Below are positions 24,021 to 31,609 of a stretch of DNA of 50,182 nucleotides, one piece after another. The position numbers were made by a program, and so were the translations under genes. The notes beneath the pieces are model-generated. The model made no database searches. It saw nothing but the letters and a program-made list of their open reading frames with translations, and was not told the DNA's origin. The stretch's first letter is position 1, and every line of letters begins with the position of its first letter. This DNA is from Deltaproteobacteria bacterium YD0425bin51 (GTDB taxonomy: Bacteria; Desulfobacterota; Desulfobacteria; Desulfobacterales; YD0425bin51). The DNA is taken from assembly GCA_002753225.1 (NCBI GenBank), contig PDZS01000032.1, forward strand, positions 1-50,182, in the 5' to 3' direction.

Positions 24021-24066
24021 AAGCCAAAGTAATCGTCTCATCTAAGGTTACTTTGGCTTTTTTATT
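24021..24066 (+). terminator. Intrinsic terminator in the leader of the helicase gene
   Basis: A 12-bp stem, AAGCCAAAGTAA (24021-24032) with TTACTTTGGCTT (24048-24059), then a long T-rich tract. It lies 35 bases before the helicase start, the same layout as at 20831, 22203 and 23298. Confidence 0.75.
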
Positions 24067-24100
24067 TTTTCAATATACTTTTAAAAATAGGAGGTTTGCA

Positions 24101-25936
24101 ATGTTTAATTTAAAAAAAGAACAAAAAAAAGCAGTAGAGTGTATAAATCAACCTACACTTATAAGTGCAGGTCCGGGCAGCGGTAAAACGAGAACTATTA
24201 CGGCTAAAATAATGCATTTAATCAGCTTAGGATATGCACCAGAAAGAATCCTGGCTATAACTTTTACTAACAAAGCAGCAGATGAAATGAAACATAGAGT
24301 AGAAGAAACAACAAAAATATCAATTGATAAATTCCCCTGGATTAAAACGTTTCATAGTGCATGTTTAGATATTATAAAGAAGAATTGTCAACTATTAAAT
24401 TTTACCACTCCAATACATATTTATGGAGATGCTAAAAAGAAAGCTATTTGTAAAATTATTTTGGATAAATACAGTATTGAAAAAAAGTATTTAGAATCGA
24501 TGGCTAATATGATTTCACTTGCAAAAAATTATGGCGATCCTATAAAGTATATCCAGAATAATAATAATCAATTAGCATATCAATGTTATAATGATTATAT
24601 GAAAAAATTGATATTACATAATGCAGTTGATTTTGAAGATTTACTTTTATATGTACAAGAACTGCTCCAAAATAATCTTAATATCCGCTTATATTATCAG
24701 AAATATTTTCAATATATATTAATTGATGAATTTCAAGATTCAAATAATGTTCAAAATAATATTGTCTCTTTATTAGTCAATAACGGCAATTTGACTATTG
24801 TTGGAGATGATTATCAATCTATTTATTCATTCAGAGGTGCAAATCCTTCCAACTTTATTAGTTTTTCACAACAGTATAATAATGCTGTTATTATTACTTT
24901 AGAGGAAAATTTCCGTTGTAATTCAAATATTGCTTCTGCTGCAGATGCACTGATTAAGTATAATCAAAATCAATTACTAAAGAATTGTTTCAGTAAAAAA
25001 CAGGGAGAATTGTTAGAGATTAAAGCCTTTAATAATCAAGATGATGAAGCAATTTGGATAACAGAAAAATGTAGAGAATATCACAATAAATATAATATTC
25101 CATATAAAAATATTGGAATACTTTATCGAACAAAATCATGCGCTAACCCATTTGAAGAAGCAATGGTAAAAGCAGGAGTGCCATATAAAGTTTTTGGTTC
25201 TAAATCTGTTTTTGAACGAAGAGAAGTCAGAGATGTTATTTCTTATCTCTTTAGTGCAATAAATATAAAAGATGATGAAGCTTTTGAGAGAATTATCAAT
25301 GTTCCTAAAAGAGGTATTGGAGATAAAGCAATAGAAAATATAAAATCTGATTTTCAAGATAATTCACTTCAAGAAGCTTGCCACAAAGCAATTATAAAGG
25401 GTTCATTATCAAATAAATTATCTACTAAATTAAAAAAATTACTTAGATTTTTATCAGATATTAGAACAGAAAAGCCTGATAATGCTGTAAATCAAATAAT
25501 TAAAAGAACAGATTATTTAAATTATATGAAATCGTATTCTGGAAGTGATATAGAATATAAGGGACGCCTTGATATGCTTCAACTTATCACTCAAATTGCT
25601 TCTTCTAAACAAACAATTGACGATTTTTTAGTAGATGTATCTTTACTGAATGAAGAGATTCCAGATATGTCTAAAGATAATGGAGGAGTAAGATTATCAA
25701 CTATTCATGCTTCAAAAGGTCTTGAATATAAAATTGTTTTTTTAGTTGCATTAGAAAATGGAATTATTCCACATAGTAAATCTAGTAATATAGAGGAAGA
25801 AAGAAGATTGATGTTTGTTGGAATGACAAGAGCAGAGAATAAATTACATCTTAGTTATGCTAAATTCAGAAACATATCAAAGGCTACTAAAAGTATATTT
25901 ATTGATGAAATTCCAGCTAAGTATATAAAGAAATGA
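24101..25936 (+). CDS. UvrD/Rep/PcrA-type SF1 helicase of the second element
   Basis: 611 residues from the ATG at 24101, with AGGAGG 6 bases upstream. Motifs: Q/I LKKEQKKAV and ISAGPGSGKTRTITAKI, Ia ITFTNKAADEMKHRV, II LIDEFQDSN, III VGDDYQSIYSFRGANPSN, IV LEENFRCNSNIASAA, V LSTIHASKGLEYKIVFLVAL and VI EEERRLMFVGMTRAENKLHLS. It has all signatures of an active 3'-5' helicase, with 1B/2B regions slightly shorter than PcrA. A 12-bp terminator follows at 25947. In this element it may act as the replication or Rep-like helicase beside the primase-polymerase protein encoded convergently. Confidence 0.93.
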   Translation: MFNLKKEQKKAVECINQPTLISAGPGSGKTRTITAKIMHLISLGYAPERILAITFTNKAADEMKHRVEETTKISIDKFPWIKTFHSACLDIIKKNCQLLNFTTPIHIYGDAKKKAICKIILDKYSIEKKYLESMANMISLAKNYGDPIKYIQNNNNQLAYQCYNDYMKKLILHNAVDFEDLLLYVQELLQNNLNIRLYYQKYFQYILIDEFQDSNNVQNNIVSLLVNNGNLTIVGDDYQSIYSFRGANPSNFISFSQQYNNAVIITLEENFRCNSNIASAADALIKYNQNQLLKNCFSKKQGELLEIKAFNNQDDEAIWITEKCREYHNKYNIPYKNIGILYRTKSCANPFEEAMVKAGVPYKVFGSKSVFERREVRDVISYLFSAINIKDDEAFERIINVPKRGIGDKAIENIKSDFQDNSLQEACHKAIIKGSLSNKLSTKLKKLLRFLSDIRTEKPDNAVNQIIKRTDYLNYMKSYSGSDIEYKGRLDMLQLITQIASSKQTIDDFLVDVSLLNEEIPDMSKDNGGVRLSTIHASKGLEYKIVFLVALENGIIPHSKSSNIEEERRLMFVGMTRAENKLHLSYAKFRNISKATKSIFIDEIPAKYIKK

Positions 25937-25946
25937 TAAATACCTT

Positions 25947-25985
25947 AATACACCAGAAAAATAGCTTATCTTCTGGTGTATTTTG
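25947..25985 (+). terminator. Intrinsic terminator after the helicase gene
   Basis: A perfect 12-bp stem, AATACACCAGAA (25947-25958) with TTCTGGTGTATT (25971-25982), loop of 12 bases, followed by TTTTG. It ends the rightward gene set. Confidence 0.8.
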
Positions 25986-26540
25986 ACAAATCAATTATAG
26001 GAACATCAAAAATATTGTTGAAAGAAAAACAATTAGAAATAGTTTTGAATCAATATCTAAGGGCACTGTCACTAGAAACATAGCTGTTTTATTTATAGAT
26101 CCAGTAAAATATGAAATACAATTTATTATCAATTCTGGTACAATAATGTTGCACTACTGGAAGCACCAGCCTCCTCCATCTCTATACTGTAGGACTGATT
26201 CAAGTAAAGACATAAGAATCGCCGTTAGATAATAATAAAAAAATTGAATTTTATATAGTCTATTATTATACTGTTAAAGAAGGAGCAGCAACCCTTACTC
26301 ATACAATACAGTTTGTATTGTATGGTTGAATAATCTCTGTGATTAGCTGTTGCTGCATCACCCCCTTTTTTACGAAGGTAAAAGAAAATTCAGAAGAAGC
26401 AGGTGTTAATCCTAATGTCGCTGGAGTGAACGATGCATAAGGGAAAATTGAAATTTTTGCTTTTTTTATAAAATTATAAAAAAAAGCAAAAAATTCCAAA
26501 AACCCTTGTGCCTCTTCTGGAGATGTAACTGCAACCGTTA
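25986..26540. repeat. Noncoding convergent region with nested inverted repeats
   Basis: These 555 bases between convergent genes contain no convincing gene; short fragments such as ASSGDVTATVTNV may be debris of an older coding sequence. GCAGCAAC (26285-26292) pairs with GTTGCTGC (26349-26356) and encloses a perfect 11-bp hairpin, CATACAATACA-GTT-TGTATTGTATG (26300-26324). Further on, AATTTTTGCTTTTTTTATAA (from 26452) pairs with its near complement ending at 26495, an AT-rich hairpin of about 44 bases. These may be bidirectional terminators or part of an origin for the element. Confidence 0.45.
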
Positions 26541-29500
26541 CTAATGTGTTACACCAGTGAAATTAATCCCATGTATATTGGTGGGGTTCCATTCGTCTTT
26601 AATAATGTATAATTTATATTTAATCTGATTATCCACTTGAATTTTAACTTCTATATCAAAAATGTCATTTAAATCTATCAGTATTGATTTTGTATCTCTT
26701 TCATTGTAAACGGCGGAGTATCTTGAGTTAAACTCTTTTGCTATATTTAATACGTCTTTAGAATTTAAAGTCACTATACTTGTATTTAATTTCTGCTTAA
26801 AATTTCTAATACAATTTCTTAATTCTACAAATCGTAAAAATTTATCATCCTTCTTAACTCCATTTCCTGATTTCTCTAAGGATATGTTATTTAAAGCTCT
26901 TTTAATTGAGTAAATTATATTATCTTTATATCTGACTAAACTTAATGGATCGACACCAAGTTCAAGACCTGTGCAATATCTGTATAACAACTTCGAACAT
27001 AATGAATTTCCTAAAAAATCATTATATTTTTTTGTAATTCTATGTTGATTTATGTTCATATTTAACGGCAGTGATTTGAACTCTTTATGTTTCTTCTTCA
27101 CATAATCCATAAGTATCTCCTGCCGTTCAATATTGTATCTGGTTTCAGTTAATATACTGAAAAGTCTTTTAATAAGCTCTTTATCGTCTTCAAATATATT
27201 GTTTTCAGCCGATTCTATATCTATTGAAGTTAATTTCTGCTGAATAAGTGTATTATAATCTACTTCAGATATTTGAAAATTATAATTGTAATCAGGTTTT
27301 TCCATGAATGCTTTTATTACTGTTACATCACTTCTCATATATCTTACTTCTTCTGCCTGAATATTTTTAAATAACAATTCTTCTGATATTTCTCCATTAT
27401 CAAGTAATTTAAACTGTTCTTTAAGAAAAATTTCTCCTATTCTGATTGTCTGTAGATTATACGACTGGAAGAAATTCTTACTGATGTTTATCATTTTGTC
27501 ATAAGCATATTTTTGTAATAATGTAATGGAATAGTACTTTGCAATCAATTGTTGTCTGTTATGAATTATAGATTTAGATAAATTTCCGCTAATAAATATA
27601 AAATACTTCTTATAACCATTTCTAAATCTTGATGGAAACTGTATTAAATCTGTTGTGCATTCAGGATTTATAAGATAAATGTTACCAATATTTTTATCTA
27701 AAATATTCACACCATCAACTATTAGATTGGTCGTCAGTAGGACTCCATCGTTATTAAATACTTCATTACCCAACAATGTCTGGAATTTAGATAAATTTTC
27801 ATAGGCATTACTACTATTTTTAATATCACTGAATAATAGTTGAGTTTCTTCAACTTTATCTTTTATCAGCTCCTCTATCTCTCTAAGTTGTTTAATATCT
27901 CTTGCATAAACTACATCAATTGTTCCTGGAATATGCTGATTTATTAGAACATTTGAAACAACTACTTTGGCTATTTTATTATATTTAACTACATTAGCAT
28001 ATTTAATTTGTGCTTTCTCATGTTTTATTTTAATTGTTAAATCTATATCATTAAAATTGATATATTCAGGAGTTGCCGTTATATAAACTATTGCTTTACA
28101 TTGAGCAGCTAATCTTTTCAAATCTTTTAAAGCTTCATTCCTGAAATTATACTGGTTTACAAGATTATGAGCTTCATCAATAATCATTATATATTCTGAA
28201 GGATTGATTCTGGCTTCTACTATAGCAGCTTTATCGTAAGTCATAAATATTGAGCCATTGACAGGGACTTTTGAATCAGTAGAACATAATCCTTGAAGAA
28301 CTCCATCAATATTGTATTTTTCTTTACCTTGTTCTACTTGTGAAGTGTAAGCAAGAGCTAAAATCATCTTTATCTTTTTTTGTTTCGCCAGCTGATAGAA
28401 TATCTCTGTCTTCCCTATACCAGTTGGCGCTGTTATGATAATTTTACTATGTTCATTTATTTTCTCTAAAATATAATCTGATTCAGACTGAGTAATGTAT
28501 TTATCATTACATTGTAATTCAAATACGTTATCCTTAGATATAGTAGTGATTGGAGCAATATTATTGATTTTTCTATATCCGATCTGCTCCATCAATTTGT
28601 CAAAACGTTCTTGACTATATTTACATAAGTATTGACCGAATGACATAACTTCTTTTGAATGGAAATCTTCAACAGAGTAGCCACTCCATTTGTTCTTAAG
28701 ATTTTCATTATTGTTATGGAACAATATAGCATCTGGATTATAACCGTCTTTTGTATACAAAGAGAAAAAATTGATGTAATCTTTTTCGGGTTTGTTTGAA
28801 TGATCAATTTCAAGAAAATTAAGCAACTCTATTACATTTGGGAATACAATTTTAATCTGTCTGTTTATAGCATCTATAGTATCATACTGCCGCATATAGT
28901 TTCTTATATCTTTATCTTCTTTTGAATTGGAAGTGTATTGGGCATTATTAAAAGTTTTTCCTTTTCTTGCTGATTTAAATGAATTGGTAATAAAGGCTCT
29001 TACTTTTTCTGCCTCAACAGTTGTAATATTTTTTATATCAGATAAAGCTACACTGGTGTCATATTTTGGGTATCCACTGAATTCATATTTTTTGATATAT
29101 GATGAAGTAGGAGCTATGTTTATATTCTCCCTACCTGTACAAAGGATTTCCAATGTCGAACCATCAGTAAGCTCCCATTTATTGTTTATATCAAGAAGTT
29201 TATCTGTTTTAAATATGATGTGATAGCCTCCTGAAACTGAACTTTCATAATAAAATACCTGACCAAAAATGCTTTTTAATTGTTCTATGATAAATTTATT
29301 TATTCCATCAATGTCTATAACATTCAAATAAAAACCATCTGATTGTTTACCAAGCTTTAGAACAATACCTGTAAGATTATCTACTTCAAATACAGAATCA
29401 GGAACACCTTTTTTCCAATCTGGAATATTGCAATATCTTTCGCCGTTAAATAATGGTGCTGTAATATAACCTTGCGATCTTAAGTAATTGTTTGTTTTTT

Positions 29501-30167
29501 TTAATTCCTGTCTATGTTCAGGTGATGTTATATGTTTGTGTTGGAACTTCTGGCTTGAATATTTTAAAGATAAACTATCTAACAATTTCAATAAATTATC
29601 AATTTCATGCTCATTTAAAACAGCCGATTCTAAAAGCCCTACTTCTGAAATTTGTTTATACTCTCCAATTTCTCCAGCTTTATTTATTGCTTTGCTTGGA
29701 GCAATTAAACATTGTTTAAGATTAACAAGAAATTCAACTGCATCTTTATGTTTTGCAGAATCATTTACTTCTGAAAATTTAAAGACTTTAGATTCAGTAG
29801 TTATAGAATCTTTATAATAAGCAATAAGGTGATAACATCCAGAAGGAGTTGTTTCTATATAAACAGATTTATTGATTTGGTTAAAATATTTATAAATCTC
29901 TTGATATACTTTTTCTCTTCTTTCTAGTCTTTGAATATCTATATCTATTACAAAATTAAAATTATCATAATTATTAATTGTTCCTGTTACAATTCCAACA
30001 CCAGTCATATTGACATCTGGTTTATATCGTTTTTTGTTCCATTTTTTGCCTGTTGGTTGTTTTGTATAATTTTGCATTGAAGTTATATGAAAACCAGAAT
30101 TATATAATTGATTGGCTTTGTCATAGACAGATGGTTCAATTGGTAAATAAGAATTGTTTGGTTGCAT
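26541..30167 (-). CDS. Large replication protein: two primase-polymerase-like modules plus SF2 helicase
   Basis: 1208 residues with AAGGAG before ATG. The N-terminal half contains two successive modules with the signatures of bifunctional primase/polymerase (AEP) domains. Module 1 has FVIDIDI (about 72-78) and PSGCYHLIAY (about 108-117), followed by EFLVNLKQCLIAPSKA. Module 2 has NVIDIDG (about 282-288) and SGGYHIIFK (about 312-320), followed by LEILCTGRENINIAPTSS. An SF2 helicase follows: IITAPTGIGKTEIFYQLA near 577, IIDEAHN near 664, VYITATPEY and QFPSRFRNG near 842. The last 300 residues are helical and unassigned. It probably initiates replication of the second element by priming and unwinding. 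Confidence 0.75.
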   Translation of the reverse strand: MQPNNSYLPIEPSVYDKANQLYNSGFHITSMQNYTKQPTGKKWNKKRYKPDVNMTGVGIVTGTINNYDNFNFVIDIDIQRLERREKVYQEIYKYFNQINKSVYIETTPSGCYHLIAYYKDSITTESKVFKFSEVNDSAKHKDAVEFLVNLKQCLIAPSKAINKAGEIGEYKQISEVGLLESAVLNEHEIDNLLKLLDSLSLKYSSQKFQHKHITSPEHRQELKKTNNYLRSQGYITAPLFNGERYCNIPDWKKGVPDSVFEVDNLTGIVLKLGKQSDGFYLNVIDIDGINKFIIEQLKSIFGQVFYYESSVSGGYHIIFKTDKLLDINNKWELTDGSTLEILCTGRENINIAPTSSYIKKYEFSGYPKYDTSVALSDIKNITTVEAEKVRAFITNSFKSARKGKTFNNAQYTSNSKEDKDIRNYMRQYDTIDAINRQIKIVFPNVIELLNFLEIDHSNKPEKDYINFFSLYTKDGYNPDAILFHNNNENLKNKWSGYSVEDFHSKEVMSFGQYLCKYSQERFDKLMEQIGYRKINNIAPITTISKDNVFELQCNDKYITQSESDYILEKINEHSKIIITAPTGIGKTEIFYQLAKQKKIKMILALAYTSQVEQGKEKYNIDGVLQGLCSTDSKVPVNGSIFMTYDKAAIVEARINPSEYIMIIDEAHNLVNQYNFRNEALKDLKRLAAQCKAIVYITATPEYINFNDIDLTIKIKHEKAQIKYANVVKYNKIAKVVVSNVLINQHIPGTIDVVYARDIKQLREIEELIKDKVEETQLLFSDIKNSSNAYENLSKFQTLLGNEVFNNDGVLLTTNLIVDGVNILDKNIGNIYLINPECTTDLIQFPSRFRNGYKKYFIFISGNLSKSIIHNRQQLIAKYYSITLLQKYAYDKMINISKNFFQSYNLQTIRIGEIFLKEQFKLLDNGEISEELLFKNIQAEEVRYMRSDVTVIKAFMEKPDYNYNFQISEVDYNTLIQQKLTSIDIESAENNIFEDDKELIKRLFSILTETRYNIERQEILMDYVKKKHKEFKSLPLNMNINQHRITKKYNDFLGNSLCSKLLYRYCTGLELGVDPLSLVRYKDNIIYSIKRALNNISLEKSGNGVKKDDKFLRFVELRNCIRNFKQKLNTSIVTLNSKDVLNIAKEFNSRYSAVYNERDTKSILIDLNDIFDIEVKIQVDNQIKYKLYIIKDEWNPTNIHGINFTGVTH

Positions 30168-30205
30168 TGTTGTAACGTCTCCTTATTAATTGTTATTTGT
30201 TATTA

Positions 30206-30652
30206 TTAAACTCTTATTGTTAAATTCTGGTTTGAAAGCAAAAGTTCATAAGGAATGTCGTTATAAATGTTTCTTTTAACAGGCAGATAGCGTTCGACGA
30301 TATTTGTCTTACCATGAATAATGTGATTAAAAAGTTTCACCTTCAGTAGGCACTCATGACCATAAAGTTCACTAATATTTTTTACATTTTCTGCATCAAA
30401 TCCCATGTTAGAAATCATCTTAAACAGAACCTTTAAAGCGTCTTCACTTCCCATATTGAAATATGATAAAAAATAGTGACCTTCGTATCTCGAATCTTTG
30501 ATTTTCCATATTAATTTTAACATAATACTGTCATCTTTAAGTCGAGATTTAGTGCTGTCATTAAGAACACCAATGTATTCACCTGATGGTATTAGTGTTC
30601 CTATCTTATTTAAATTGCTGAATTTTTTGAGATTAAAAATAGAAATATCCAT
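30206..30652 (-). CDS. DUF669-like phage/plasmid protein
   Basis: 148 residues from the ATG at 30652, preceded by AAGGAG at good spacing; an in-frame ATG at 30736 lacks one. The sequence shows the DUF669 layout: 'FSNLNKIGTLIPSGEYIGVL', then 'SIMLKLIWKIKDSRYEGHYFLSYFNMGSEDALKVLFKMISNMGF', then 'YGHECLLKVKLF'. Such proteins are common in phage recombination and replication modules and are thought to bind single-stranded DNA. It lies 39 bases upstream of the primase-polymerase/helicase gene in the same direction, so the two are probably co-expressed as a replication pair. Confidence 0.7.
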   Translation of the reverse strand: MDISIFNLKKFSNLNKIGTLIPSGEYIGVLNDSTKSRLKDDSIMLKLIWKIKDSRYEGHYFLSYFNMGSEDALKVLFKMISNMGFDAENVKNISELYGHECLLKVKLFNHIIHGKTNIVERYLPVKRNIYNDIPYELLLSNQNLTIRV

Positions 30653-30852
30653 AGTTTTTCTCCTTATGTTTATTGTTTTTGTTGATATAACGGCGATATT
30701 TTTAGTATTGTTACTGTGGTGGTTCTGGATATTCAAAGAAACTACTGGTATAAGTATATCTGTATTGTTTTTTCTATCTGGTTAAGAAGAAGAGATATAT
30801 TATATTATAATTTTAAAGACTGTACTAAAAATAGGAAAAAATATAAACATAT

Positions 30853-31020
30853 CAGAGAGGGTAGAGAGAGCTGGGAGGCTTGAAAAACCTGCGAAAAGAC
30901 GAAAGCCCTGACGACTTTCATTATCGGGGCTTTCAGTTAATATGTGCAGAGTCCAATGAGGGACGATTACTTTCAGCTCGGCGAAAAAGGCTACTTCGAA
31001 CCGACCCTCTCTGTTTTTTT
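30853..31020 (+). ncRNA. Multi-branched structured RNA candidate with terminator
   Basis: CAGAGAGGGT (30853-30862) pairs perfectly with ACCCTCTCTG (31004-31013), closing about 160 bases, and the right arm runs straight into T7. Inside are GAAAGCCC/GGGCTTTC (about 30901-30934), GTCC-AATGAG-GGAC (about 30951-30964) and TCGGCGAA with TTCG-AA-CCGA (about 30978-31004). GAAAG can also pair with nearer CTTTC copies, so alternative folds are possible. The region is richer in G+C than its surroundings and has no gene. The T run gives the + strand as sense. It does not match a riboswitch or ribozyme class I know. Confidence 0.55.
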
Positions 31021-31444
31021 CTCTACTTTTTCAGATCAATTTTGCGTTAAAATAGAGAATTTTTAGAGGCAAAAATGGGAAATAAGTGAGCAAAAAGTTT
31101 AAAAATCGCTTCCCACTTGGAAGCATGGGCTGAAAAAAGTTTAAAGAAATTTCCCACACTCCACACCACAACTTTATTGGTAAATATTGTTTACATAAAA
31201 TTTCTTTATTTTTTAGATATATAACATATTTTTTTAAATATTTTATAACAATTTGTAAACTTTGTTGTCGATTATAATGCTAAAAAGTCCTACAAGTTTT
31301 GTTTTTTTAAAGCGAAACGATTAAAAAATACTGTTACTATATAAAAATTAAACAAAACAAAAAACAAAACTTTTAGACCTATGCGTGTGAAAACTAAAAA
31401 AATATTGGAGTTAAAACATTGTTTTATTTTACGAGTAAGACTTT
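31021..31444. other. Noncoding stretch before the sigma-54 promoter
   Basis: No gene is seen. It contains a hairpin GCTTCC-CACTT-GGAAGC at about 31107-31123, the word AAAAAGTTTAAA twice (about 31095 and 31133), and at 31365-31386 a copy of the repeat described at 34706-34848 with one mismatch. Enhancer sites for the sigma-54 promoter may lie here, but I cannot identify them. Confidence 0.35.
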
Positions 31445-31460
31445 TGGCACACTTTTAGCA
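31445..31460 (+). promoter_or_regulatory. Sigma-54 (-24/-12) promoter
   Basis: TGGCACACTTTTAGCA fits the consensus TGGCACGNNNNTTGCW with exact TGGCAC and GCA at correct spacing. It lies 41 bases upstream of the riboswitch and would start transcription near 31472. Such promoters need an ATP-driven activator. Confidence 0.65.
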
Positions 31461-31501
31461 GTAATCAATAATACTTAATTTAATTAAGGTAGTTGATAGA
31501 T

Positions 31502-31582
31502 AAATGGTAAACTGCATAAAAATGTAGGACACAAAGCTACTCGCCTAAGTCAGTCCACTGATATGGCAGGAGGGCTGCCTAA
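31502..31582 (+). promoter_or_regulatory. c-di-GMP-I (GEMM) riboswitch
   Basis: The stretch has the class I c-di-GMP aptamer core: ATGGTAAAC, a P2 hairpin CTGCAT-AAAA-ATGTAG, then GGACACAAAGC, a GCCTAAG ... TATGGC pair matching the 11-nt tetraloop receptor, and a closing GGGCTGCC. By alignment with the Vc2 aptamer, the position equivalent to G20 is G, predicting c-di-GMP rather than cGAMP binding. The P2 loop is AAAA rather than a GNRA loop, which may weaken docking. It sits 28 bases before the Lcl_C gene start and probably controls its expression. Confidence 0.9.
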
Positions 31583-31609
31583 TTAACTTTTTTATAAAGG
31601 AGTATTTTT

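Noticed and set aside
17243..25936. Anti-phage defence system built on the UvrD helicases (for example Gabija or Zorya type)
   Set aside because: No OLD/TOPRIM nuclease GajA, Zor proteins or other known partner is next to either helicase; their neighbours are recombination and replication genes.
26299..26499. 66-residue minus-strand frame
   Set aside because: It covers two strong inverted repeats and an AT-rich hairpin, with no ribosome site.
30853..31020. Retron msr-msd RNA
   Set aside because: The closing helix looks similar, but no reverse transcriptase gene lies nearby and there is no clear msd hairpin.
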